From Culex pipiens pallens (lineage: Eukaryota; Arthropoda; Insecta; Diptera; Culicidae), in NCBI RefSeq assembly GCF_016801865.2, contig NC_068938.1:72129021-72193020 (forward strand): a stretch of 64,000 bases of DNA, given 5' to 3'. Below, piece by piece: positions 54,101 through 64,000 of this stretch. Below the pieces are notes generated by a model. That model had not been told where the DNA came from. It saw nothing but the letters and a program-made list of their open reading frames with translations, and did not search any database. A program made the translations under genes and the position numbers. Numbering within the stretch: the stretch's first letter is position 1; every line of letters starts with the position of its first letter.

Positions 54101-56406
54101 TTTTTAAACAAGATGTAACAGGCTTGTGACCGATCAAATTTAACTAATTTGGGGTCGCCGAACCCGAATACGACCATGAAAATCGGTCACGGCGACCCAG
54201 TAGCGTGTAATCCAAGATGGCGTCCAATATGGCGAATAGTGAAACTTCAAGTATTTTTCAACACCATGTAACAGGCTTGTGACCGATCAAATTTAACTAA
54301 TTTGAGGTCGCTGAACCCGAATACGACCATGAAAATCGGTCACGGCGACCCAGTAACGTTTAATCCAAGATGGCGTCCAATATGGCGAATAGTGAATCTT
54401 CAAGTATTTTTAAACAAGATGTAACAGGCTTGTGACCGATCAAATTTAACTAATTTGGGGTCGCCGAACCCGAATACGACCATGAAAATCGGTCACGGCG
54501 ACCCAGTAGCGTGTAATCCAAGATGGCGTCCAATATGGCGAATAGTGAAACTTCAAGTATTTTTAAACACCATGTAACAGGCTTGTGACCGATCAAATTT
54601 AACTAATTTGAGGTCGCTGAACCCGAATATGACCATGAAAATCGGTCACGGCGACCCAGGAGCGTGTAATCCAAGATGGCGTCCAATATGGCGAAGAGAG
54701 AATCTTCAAGTATTCGACGCCATCTTGGATTACACGCTGCTGGGTCACCATGACCGATTTTCATGGTCATATTCGGGTTCAGCGACCCCAAATGAGTTAA
54801 ATTTGATCGGTCACAAGCCTGTTACATGTTGTTTAAAAATACTTGAAGATTCACTATTCGCCATATTGGACGCCATCTTGGATTACACGCTCCTGGATCG
54901 CCGTGACCGATTTTCATGGTCATATTCGGGTTCAGCGACCCCAAATTAGTTAAATTTGATCGGTCACAAGCCTGTTACATGTTGTTTAAAAATACTTGAA
55001 GATTCACTATTCGCCATATTGGACGCCATCTTGGATTACACGCTGCTGGATCGCCGTGACCGATTTTCATGGTCATATTCGGGTTCAGCGATCCCAATTT
55101 AGTTAAATTTGATCGGTAACAAGCCTGTTACATGTTGTTTAAAAATACTTGAAGATTCACTATTCGCCATATTGGACGCCATCTTGGATTACACGCTACT
55201 GGGTCACCGTGACCGATTTTCATGGTCATATTCGGGTTCAGCGACCCCAAATTAGTTAAATTTGATCGGTCACAAGCCTGTTACATGTTGTTTAAAAATA
55301 CTTGAAGATTCACTATTCGCCATATTGGACGCCATCTTGGATTACACGCTCCTGGATCGCCGTGACCGATTTTCATGGTCATATTCGGGTTCAGCGACCC
55401 CAAATTAGTTAAATTTGATCGGTCACAAGCCTGTTACATGTTGTTTAAAAATACTTGAAGATTCACTATTCGCCATATTGGACGCCATCTTGGATTACAC
55501 GCTACTGGGTCGCCGTGACCGATTTTCATGGTCATATTCGAGTTCAGCGACCCCTAATTGGTTAAATTTGATCGGTCACAAGCCTGTTACATGTTGTTTA
55601 AAAATACTTGAAGATTCACTATTCGCCATATTGGACGCCATCTTGGATTACACGCTGCTGGGTCGCCGTGACCGATTTTCATGGTCATATTCGGGTTCAA
55701 CGACCCCACATTAGTTAAATTCGATCGGTCACAAGCCTGTTACATCTTGTTTAAAAATACTTGAAGATTCTCTCTTCGCCATATTGGACGCCATCTTGGA
55801 TTATACGCTCCTGGATCGCCGTGACCGATATTCATGGTCATATTCGGGTTCAGCGACCCCAATTTAGTTAAATTTGATCGGTAACAAGCTAGTTACATGT
55901 TGTTTAAATATACTTGAAGATTCACTATTCGCCATATTGGACGCCATCTTGGATTACACGCTCCTGGATCGCCGTGACCGATTTTCATGGTCATATTCGG
56001 GTTCAGCGACCCCAAATTAGTTAAATTTGATCGGTCACAAGCCTGTTACATGTTGTTTAAAAATACTTGAAGATTCACTATTCGCCATATTGGACGCCAT
56101 CTTGGATTACACGCTACTGGGTCGCCGTGACCGATTTTCATGGTCATATTCGGGTTCAGCGGCCCAAAATAAGTTAAAATCGACACGTCAACAACCTTTA
56201 TACTGTGATATTGTTAACTTCTCTATATAGCCGCCATATTGGTCGCCATCTTGAATATCTCGCTTCCCTTAAGGAATTCGGCTTCGTGACCGCGATTTTC
56301 GGACTCAGCGGGGTCGATTTAGTCTAGATCCATCAAAACCTGGCCTGTTACATGATTTGCCGTTAGACACACGAAAATGAGCCCTTTTTCGATTTCGTGC
56401 CTTGAC
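51167..56406. repeat. 153 bp satellite in a 5.2 kb imperfect palindrome
   Basis: Monomers start exactly 153 bp apart (51401, 51554, 51707, 51860). About 23 run forward to 54714 and about 10.7 run in reverse from 54715. Outer edges of about 235 bp (51167-51400 and 56170-56406) are inverted copies with GTCAAGGC/GCCTTGAC ends and flanking TA. They are diverged monomers: both share TGTAACAGGC, CCGAATAT, CGGTCACG and AAGATGGCG in the same order. A variant marker (AACAAGATG) recurs at 612 bp, giving a four-monomer higher-order unit. Frames of 62-113 codons here are satellite translations. Confidence 0.93.
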
Positions 56407-56488
56407 TACTATCGTTACAAACACCAAACTGCCGGCGGCAATTTGTGAATTTTACTTCATTTTACACGCTTCAGAACCAGACGAGTCA

Positions 56489-56634
56489 CACAGTGAAAAA
56501 AATAGTAAATGATGTAATATTACATCTTGTTTATGTAAAAAAGTGCGATTACAAAAATCATGAAAAGTTGCGTTTATTTTAAGGTAATTGTGCACATTTT
56601 TAGCAGATTCTAAACATGATTTGTTTTCACTGTG
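56489..56634. mobile_element. MITE of the CACAGTGAAAAAA type
   Basis: CACAGTGAAAAAAATAG and TTTTCACTGTG form the ends, with GATGTAATATTACATC inside. At 146 bp it is the shortest of the related copies. Confidence 0.75.
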
Positions 56635-57938
56635 CAGTGTTTGCGAATTTGTAGGACAGTTTCAGTTTTGGAAGGGACTTCCGAAGGGAATCTTTCCGGT
56701 TGCAACTGGATTATTCCCTGTAGGCAAAGTGTCCTTCGTCAGTGCATTGTCTAAATTGAAAAATATTAAAAAAAAAAAAAACAAAGCCCAATGCACTTGC
56801 TCGCGTTCTCAAATTTCACTTGTCAGCAAACAGAACAAAATTTCCATGACAGGAAATACAAAAATGCTTCAGCATTACTCTCAATCCCAAACATCTCAAC
56901 AGCAGTCCTTTTCAAAATATTCATTGCAAACTCTGGATTAAACATCAACCATTATTTTGTTAATTAGGCAAATCAGAGGACGCGTCGTGAAGATCTCACT
57001 TGACAGCCCATAAATTTCAATTGTTGCATTCATTTACGCAACGGAAAAAGTGAAAAATTAATATTCCAAATTAAACACCCACGCCGGAAAATGAACGCGA
57101 AAACATACCACTTGAATTGCCGCCGTTTTTTTAAGAAAGGCGGAGTAAGGTTTTATAAATTGGGATTTTTAAAAAATCATCATAGAAGACCCGAATTTAT
57201 AAATAAAAAAAATGACATAAAATCATGCATTATTTTCAAAACCTTTTTCAAACTAAACTTTTAAATTTTTATCAAAGTTGAAACATTTACTCTCTTTGAA
57301 GACAAGTGAAAAAAAATCTTCAACATCCTCCAAGAGAGCAAAACGCAAACAAAGTTCATATCGTCATTAATCAAAACTCCCGCTGTTGCCGGTTTATATT
57401 GGAGCATTTTTTTTCCACCCCTCATCACCACCACCGCCACCACCCCCTGCCCACTTGAATGAACTTTGTAGGTATTCGTATATGTAAAGAAGTTTTTCTT
57501 TCCGGACATTTTTCCTTTCGCAACAAAGAAAGCGAAAGAAAACCATCGAGTATCCACCCTGGTCGGTGGTCCTTATTTTATGCTCGACACACCGACTCCC
57601 GCGAAGAAGTGCGCCCGGCGCAAATCGTTTTTTACGCTGATTGTTATTTATTTTTGCATTTATTTGTTGTTTCTTTACGGGTTGCCTCCGCCCACCCACA
57701 ATAATGGAGCGGCGTGAGACGTCACAATCGATGTAACGTTTTGTTTCAAGGAACAATTTTTACTTGTGTTGAGAGTTTTTTTTATCTGTATATGAAATCA
57801 TCCAAGAAACTCAACTTTGAAATAATTTATATTAGCTTGAAATTTGGATACAAACCGACTGCCGTCAATTGAAACGAGAATAATTCGATTTCAATGTACA
57901 TTTTTACACTAAAAGCAGTAAATATAAGTTTCTAACAT
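56635..57938. other. Unique DNA
   Basis: No repeat partners in the window. Contains a CACCACCACC-rich patch near 57430 and conflicting frames of 81-120 codons on both strands without recognisable domains. Confidence 0.4.
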
Positions 57939-58469
57939 TTAACCCTCTACAACCCAACCTCGTCTTTAGATGGGCTTCGATTTAAAAAATCGCCAAAAAT
58001 CCATTTTTATACCGATTTTGATCTTTAAAAAGCATTGGAAAGAAGAAGAACTTTTAAAATTTTAGATAATTTATGGGTTTGAATATTATACTTGTTTTTA
58101 AAAATGTCATTTTTTTAGGGGTCAACTTTGGCTGTGTTTTTTACTAACAATTCCTATGTTTTCAGTAAAAAGAAGTATATAGTAATTTTTTAGTGTCCCA
58201 GACTATGCCTCTACGCATTTTGTTACAATTCAAATAATAATGGTGCCATTTTATAGCAGAAAATGTGAAAAACAAGCAAAAAAAAGTGACCGTAAAAACA
58301 TTGAAAAATGAGATAGGCAAAGTGTAATGATAGGAGGTGGTAGAATAGGCCAAATACTACCAAAAAAAAAACATAATCTAAACAAGATGAATGCAAATTA
58401 AAATACTAAAAATGAAACTAGAAAAACTCAAAATGACCTCCTGAAAAAAATTGGGCAGAAGGGGGTTAA
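57939..58469. mobile_element. TTAA-flanked TIR element, best-preserved copy
   Basis: TTAACCCTCTACAACCCAA and the complement of TTGGGCAGAAGGGGGTTAA form imperfect termini. The interior matches 28221-28777 (reverse) and 14395-14690. TTAA at both ends suggests piggyBac-type mobilisation. It has no ORF. Confidence 0.75.
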
Positions 58470-59631
58470 GTTTTATATGTTGATAAGCAGAATTCAAAAA
58501 TATCGTCAGATACAAGTTTCTAGATAAATTTGAAAAAAAAATGAATTTCGCTAGGCCGATGCAAATATTTTTTAAAGTTTTTGTTCCTCGGCTCTGGCGG
58601 GACCGAGGGGGAGGGGAAATAAAAACATATTAAAATTGAAATAACAAGCCTTAGTCCCAACATTTGAATGCAAAAAGTGTTTTAAAATGCATTTTGCAAT
58701 AGTTCAGTTGTTTTGCAATCATTAGTTTTCAAAATAAAGTAAGATTGGACGAAAATAAAAAAAATTGGCGAAATTTTTTTTTGAGACGCTGTTGGAAAAA
58801 AAAACTATGTTAAGATCGATCCGAGGAACTTTTTGCAAAACGGATCACACTTATGTTTTAAGAATATAAACTTCGAGACTAATCTTATCGTTTGAATATT
58901 ATTAAGAAATAAATAAATTGAAATCCTATAAGCTCAAAGTACAACACAGATTCACCTTTAAAAGATATTTAGTGTACCACTAAAATAATCAAAAGTTTGG
59001 GAAAATTTTAAAAATTCCCGATTTTATCTTTTTGGAAAAAAAATATATTTTTACAAATATGAAAATAAATCCTTACTTAGAAAACAATTTATGTGATTCA
59101 TTTGAACATATCTGACGCCAAACTTTTCAAAAAAGTTTATTTTAACTTATATTGAGAAGCGTCAATAAATTTGAAAATTCTAGAATATATTTTTTCATCG
59201 AGATGAGAAAATTTCACAATATAGTTTGTTTCACATTTAGAAATCTTATAAAAAAGATATCGGGGATATTCTTCGCCAACTCACACAGCAGTTGGCCCGA
59301 TCCTCTAAATAAAAAATAAAAAATTCAAGGCTTATTATCAAAAAATGGAAAAAAAAGTATCACAATATGCTTTGGAAATTAATACAGCCATGCTACAGTT
59401 TTTAATACGCAAAATAACAATAATTTAATTATTATTTTTTCATTCCGTCATTTCTCTTTTTAGGGTGAAACGGGAAAGCAGCGCCATTTTTACAGTTGTG
59501 TAACGAAAAATGGCACAGGTTTTCAAACTATATTTAAATTTTTTGATGAAAAAAGCTTTTACGCAATTTTTGTCCACTTAAAAATTGTTGTTGTTGTTGA
59601 TTAATTTATTTCTGGCAGTCCTTATTGGTCA
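58470..59631. other. AT-rich spacer with a foldback relic
   Basis: CGCCAACTCACACAGCAGTT near 59276 matches the complement of the inner arm at 12640-12660 of the 9.5 kb foldback, so a fragment of that family lies here. The remainder is AT-rich and non-coding. Confidence 0.45.
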
Positions 59632-59848
59632 TAGAAATATCCACGCGGGAGAGTGTGTTAGTATGTAACAAAATTACACGCAGACATAGGCAAATCGAGT
59701 CAGCAGAGTCCTTTGTTATACCACGAGCACGTGGTAAACAGCTGGTGATTACTGGCGAGTTTGGCTACTCGATTTGCCTATGTCTGCGTAAAAATAGTAT
59801 AAACACTGCATCATAGTGTGCGTGTCAGAAACCGTGGATATCTCTATA
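59632..59848. mobile_element. TA-flanked hairpin MITE
   Basis: Outer ends GAAATATCCACG and CGTGGATATCTC are flanked by TA. A strong inner pair of 23 bp (59678-59700 and 59767-59789, beginning ACGCAGACATAGGCAAATCG) is exact. Confidence 0.75.
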
Positions 59849-61017
59849 GAGGAGAAAAGCAACTCGCGACAAAATTTTGAGGCTAGGAATTTTGACAGGT
59901 ATGATTTTCATAAAGTATTCGCCTTCTTTTCTCTCCCACATAAAAACTGGGGATAATGTAGCTGTCAAACTAAGCCAAACTGTTAAAGTCACTCACAAAA
60001 TGAACTTTGAGTGACTTGAGTTCATTCCTGACGTCACGATTTTCTCCTCTATTCCCTGTCCTAACTTAAACATTGAAAAAGAAAAAAACAAATGGGAACA
60101 GATTGTCAATATCAATTTTTTTTCTTTAATTTAGAAATTTTTTCAATCAGGGTATTCCATTGAAAATTCTCCAAAATCTGAAAATATAGGAAATTTTTGC
60201 TCATAAAACTTTTTGTCAAATTTCTACTGCACCCAGATGGCGCGCTTTGCCCAGATTATGCCAGTATAATTCTGGTCAATGCAGTCTTTTCGCAAGCAAA
60301 CCCGAAAACAGTACATTTCCATCAACCATAGTCGTCATAGCCGTCGTCGTCGCGCCGCTGTCATCCTGCCTATCGATGTCTAAAAACGAAAGTTGGGCAC
60401 TTTAGCGCTGCACACTTACAACTCGTCACACATACGAAGCACTGCTGAGTCACATCGTCTCGATTTCCAAAGCATGGAAAGCACTTAAAATGCACTGAAT
60501 AAAATATTTCCACCTTTTCGGAATGCAGATCTCCAACGTAAGCAGCAGCAAAAAGACTCAAATTGGCTTGAAAACACTTGCGTTCGATCACCAGGAGGAC
60601 CCCCTCCCCGGGTGAGGTGAAATGGTGATAAGTATGTGTGAAAGGACACATTTGCATGTGTTGCTACAGTATAAGAAGAGAGGTTCAGGTTGATGGTTCT
60701 AAATGTTCTTAGAAGGCTATCTATTCAAATAGAAGGGGTTGTTATGCAACGTCGTTACATGGGGCTAATAACTCCATTACCCTGTCAATGTGTGAGCTCT
60801 TGTGTTGGAAGTAGCAGCCAAAATGGGCCAACAGCGCACTAAATTTTACAAGACTAATGATTGTCTAGTGCCTAGTTACACCCAAATTTGCGCGACACCT
60901 AACCGAGAGGAAAGAGCTCTCAACCTAAAATGGTGGTACCATTCAACTCTCAATGCTTTGTTGCATGTATCGCTTTTAAGCATAGGTTTATACTTACTTG
61001 TTTGTCTACTTCTTATG
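59849..61017. other. Unique DNA
   Basis: No repeat termini recognised. Short frames only. A CGTCGTCGTCG patch lies near 60340. Confidence 0.4.
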
Positions 61018-61533
61018 TCGTCGTTGTCGTGCTATCTTGTCGCACTTGCATTTTGGGCCAAATTGAGTTATGAATGTCATTTTGTGCAGCTCATAATGCT
61101 TCACCCTTTGACCTTCACAGATCCCCAACATTCGATTTCAATCCTGAGATATGCAATAAAATCCGAAAAAACTCCGTGCATTGTTGTCACTTTTCATATG
61201 ACAGAAGTTTAAATATTTTCGTGCTATCTTGACACACCCTGAAAATTGCTGTATGTGCGACAACTGGACAAAGGAATTTCAGGTCAGAACGTGTTTGACA
61301 CACGTACATACCCGACAAATGTAAACCTTTTTTAATTATAACTCGGGACTCCAGCAACCAAATTCAACCAAACTTCGGGACAATGTACAGAATGGTCAAC
61401 CAAACAAAATGTGTTTGTTATTGTTTATATAGCGTGCTCTTTTTTTTTTTTTTTTAATCAAGATCAAAAATAAAACGCGTTTTCCTCGGAACAACAAAAA
61501 GCAACGTGTGACAAGATATCACAACAACAGATG
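61018..61533. mobile_element. MITE with GTGCTATCTTGT core, subfamily B copy 2
   Basis: TCGTCGTTGTCGTGCTATCT at the left and the complement of GTGTGACAAGATATCACAAC at the right. The interior mirrors 5831-6299. A further internal CGTGCTATCTTGACACA lies at about 61222. The 136-codon frame 60802-61212 runs into the element and is not a gene. Confidence 0.8.
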
Positions 61534-63690
61534 ATCAAAGTCAAGCAAACAATAAAAATTTCTAGGAAACGCAAAGAAAGCTTCAAATTGCAGCCGAACC
61601 AAAATTAATGCAATTAGTCTTCAAACAATCTGTCCTTCTCGTTTGGAATGCACCAGAACATAAGAAGAAGCTTCTCCGGAAGTGTCACCCAAAGCGTACC
61701 GTCAACACCTGGACGGATTTATGTAAATGGCATTGAATATTGATTAATTAACCCCTCAGGAGGAAGGCTGGCTGTGTTCTGGAAAGTGTATTTGTGTGAT
61801 CGAACACACAGGCACACAAACCAATTGATTAGTGGTAGATGCTCTTTGATTCCGTTTCAAGATTGAGTCCATCTGCAGGTATGCAAATGTTGTGTGATGG
61901 TACTGTACTCCGTTTGATGTGATAAATTATTGTTTGGCATTGGTTGCAGAACTTTCAGAAGAATTGCATTCAGAAGGAAATCTTTCACCAGTTGTGTTGA
62001 TCCGTGCCGGGATTTGAACTCCGATCTACCGCCTACGAGGCGGAAACGTTATCTCTAGGCTATATGGCTCGACCTCTTTTTAACTCACAAAATATTAATC
62101 TTACTTAATTACAAAAATAGCAAGAACTATCAAGATTCGTTTAAGATGTTCAGCTCAAAAGGCACATATTTTTCTTCCTTTTTTCGAAATCAATAAAAAT
62201 GTTAAAGACTTTCGACAAACATCCAAATGAAGCTAGCTTTCGGGAAGGACGTCGAAGGCGCCAAGAGACGCACGTGTGCCAAAAAGGATTCCACGCTGGC
62301 TGGCTGAAGTGTCACCGGAACAGCGGGGAGAACCGCACCTTTTCGGATTGCGACTGCATTTCAATAATAATAGGGGTGTTCTGTGCGAGGACTCGAGGGG
62401 GGAGGTGTGTCAAAATTAGCATATCGAGAGTGCCTGTTTGCGGTACGTGGCCGTGGCGTGCGGGATGTCGTGAAGTGCTGGCGGGTTTCTGCAATCAACG
62501 ATGTGTTTGCGATGTTTTCCGCACCAAACACACACTCAGACTCAGCGTGACAGCAACGTATTATGTTGCTGCTGCTGACTTTTAGCCGGCGAGTAGAAGC
62601 ATAAGTATGTTCGAGCAGTGTGGATTGGAGACCTCCTCTGGCCTGCGAAATTACCACTTAGGATGTGTTGCATTGTTAACACCTTTTTAGGAGGAAGGAT
62701 AATACTCTCATGATATTCTTGTTAGTTTCAACACGACTACTTGAAAGTCATATATTAAAACCCAAATACCCTAAAAAATATACACAATGTCCCCAATATT
62801 TTGGTGATGACATCAACAGAAGGATAACATTCGTATTAGCAACGACGACAACGACGACGACGGTGAAGACGACAGCACAGAAATATTACCATATTTACCG
62901 GTGTTTTGATGTATGATCACTTGCCATGTGATAAATAAATCGTTTTGCCGGAACCATTCCTCCTCCGGGGTTTTTGAGCACCGAAGAGCACGTTTATGAT
63001 ATATTGAACAGAAAAATCATTGTCATACTCGTTCCCGGTTCGCAGGTTGTTGTTGCTGGATGCATGTTATTGATGTGAGTTCCGATTGCACCGATCTAAT
63101 GTAGAAAGAGCTTCTTGCGGCGAAAATGTCACGAAAGAGAAATAATTCAAATATTTTTCACAGAAAAATTAAAATTTAAAAAAAAATTGTAGGACTAACA
63201 TTTTTTGTCAAACAAACAGCACCAAGGACCTTTTGAAAAAGTACTCAAGATTACTAGATTGTGGGGTTATTTGCTTGAATCCAGAAACATACTTATAATG
63301 CTTACCTTAGGTCTGATCTACATCAGGAAACTCGCAGGATTTCAAACGCAAGCGCAATTTATCAAGTTTTTAATGTACAATCAAATTTTCAATCAAAATG
63401 TACTCCACATAATGTTTCATAAAGTGCACTATTTCCTGGCAAAGGCCACACAAAGTTTGATTTTACTACAAAAAAATCAGTTTAAGATTTATTTTTAAAG
63501 TGATCATGGGTGCCAATCCTAAAAATATGTTCGTCAAAAAGTTCATAAAATGTCCTTAAAAATATTTAAGGAACATTGAAGATTGGACCTCTGGTTGCTG
63601 AAACAAAGCGGCAAAAAGAAAATCAAACAGGAGAATTTATATGTTTAAAGTTTCACCCAAACAGCTCCCAATTTTCTAATTACATTATCT
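61534..63690. other. Mostly unique DNA with one tRNA-like relic
   Basis: Balanced sequence with no dispersed partners apart from about 63590-63680, which resembles the loop region of the 18.3 kb foldback (AAGTTTCACCCAAACAGCTC). A 128-codon plus frame (62199-62585) has no recognisable domain. The tRNA-like sequence at 62002-62073 is listed separately. Confidence 0.4.
62002..62073 (-). repeat. tRNA-Thr(CGT)-like pseudogene or SINE head
   Basis: On the minus strand an A box (TAGCCTAGAGATAACG), an anticodon arm CCGC-CTCGTAG-GCGG (anticodon CGT) and a B box GAGTTCAAATCC are in order. The T stem has two mismatches and the acceptor arms do not pair, so it is not a functional tRNA. Confidence 0.55.
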
Positions 63691-64000
63691 AGTGCGTCCA
63701 TCCTGGGAATTCCCGGGACAAAAATCCCGGGATTTTTCCAAAACCAGGAATTCCCGAATCCCAGGATTGTTTTATAATTAGTCCCGGAAATTCCCGAAAT
63801 TGAAAAAAAAATCAAATTTTATTCTGCAAATTCAGATTTGGATGTGGAAACAGATAACAAGTTGAATGCATAGTAACCGATAACAATTTAAAATATATTG
63901 CTCTGAAATCTCCTGTAACTATTTGACTGTAGTGTCGGTTTTCCCCAGCTGGCAGTTGTAACTCAAAGATAATTTTTTGAACATGTTTTATATAAAACAT
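63691..64000 (+). mobile_element. hAT-like terminus with CCCGGG motifs, cut by window end
   Basis: TAGTGCGTCCATCCTGGG is followed by alternating GGAATTCCCGGGA and TCCCGGGATTTTT words, then AATTCCCG repeats. This arrangement is familiar from hAT-group elements of insects. Its other end is outside the window, so the 8 bp duplication cannot be checked. Confidence 0.5.

Noticed and set aside
53838..56230. Open frames of 62-117 codons with repeated peptide blocks such as ILDYTLLGRRDRFSWSYSG
   Set aside because: They are translations of the 153 bp satellite, whose length is a multiple of three, so one frame stays open by arithmetic. No start context, domain or non-repeat extension supports a gene.
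62002..62073. Functional tRNA-Thr gene
   Set aside because: Two mismatches in the T stem and no acceptor pairing; it is a pseudogene or SINE head.
62199..62585. 128-codon Cys/Arg-rich frame
   Set aside because: The cysteines do not form a regular metal-binding or disulfide spacing that I can recognise, and the frame overlaps opposite-strand frames of similar length.

Overview
The window looks like non-coding DNA from a culicine mosquito, most likely Culex. It could be intergenic or the inside of a very large intron. The calls behind this are a mosquito-type LINE ORF1 (gag-like) protein, arthropod initiator plus downstream-element promoters, tRNA-headed SINE remnants, and a dense set of AT-rich miniature inverted-repeat elements. 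There are no bacterial operons, no ribosomal RNA genes, no intact tRNA genes and no CRISPR array. Organism assignment is inference from recognition, not a search result.

Layout. 1-9.1 kb: dispersed repeats, a 1.25 kb TIR element, a short retroposon with a GATTA tail, and the only convincing protein-coding unit, a complete 1.1 kb retroposon that encodes only an ORF1/gag-like protein (3438-4538). 9.1-13.9 kb: a Russian-doll nest of at least four, probably five, inverted-repeat elements built around a 3.8 kb foldback. 14-16.9 kb: mainly unique sequence. 16.9-20.7 kb: a MITE cluster and a foldback whose right arm is split by a 1.45 kb insertion with a 23 bp direct repeat and by a MITE. 20.7-27.3 kb: mostly unique DNA with a possible small zinc-finger exon (22151-22318) and a possible TATA-less promoter near 26.6 kb. 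27.3-38.8 kb: a 57-58 bp satellite with a GGGGCGCC core, interrupted by foldbacks and TTAA-flanked elements, possibly all inside one giant element. 39.6-43.4 kb: GGTCGAATGGACAAAAG arrays, a TIR element carrying a nested element with 164 bp internal repeats, a SINE with opposed tRNA-like heads, and a near-perfect hairpin. 46.1-51.0 kb: a TA-flanked foldback with its right arm split by a 3.6 kb insert. 51.2-56.4 kb: about 33 monomers of a 153 bp satellite arranged as a giant imperfect palindrome. 56.4-64 kb: unique DNA with scattered MITEs and a hAT-like terminus running off the end.

How it fits together: the parts do not form a pathway. The window records successive transposition. In several cases the intact arm of a foldback shows what the other arm looked like before insertion, so the order of events can be read directly. 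Two different tandem-repeat systems (153 bp and 164 bp) sit inside TIR-type elements, which suggests that internal expansion of element DNA is the main local source of satellites. Nearly all short open frames in the window are chance or repeat-derived.
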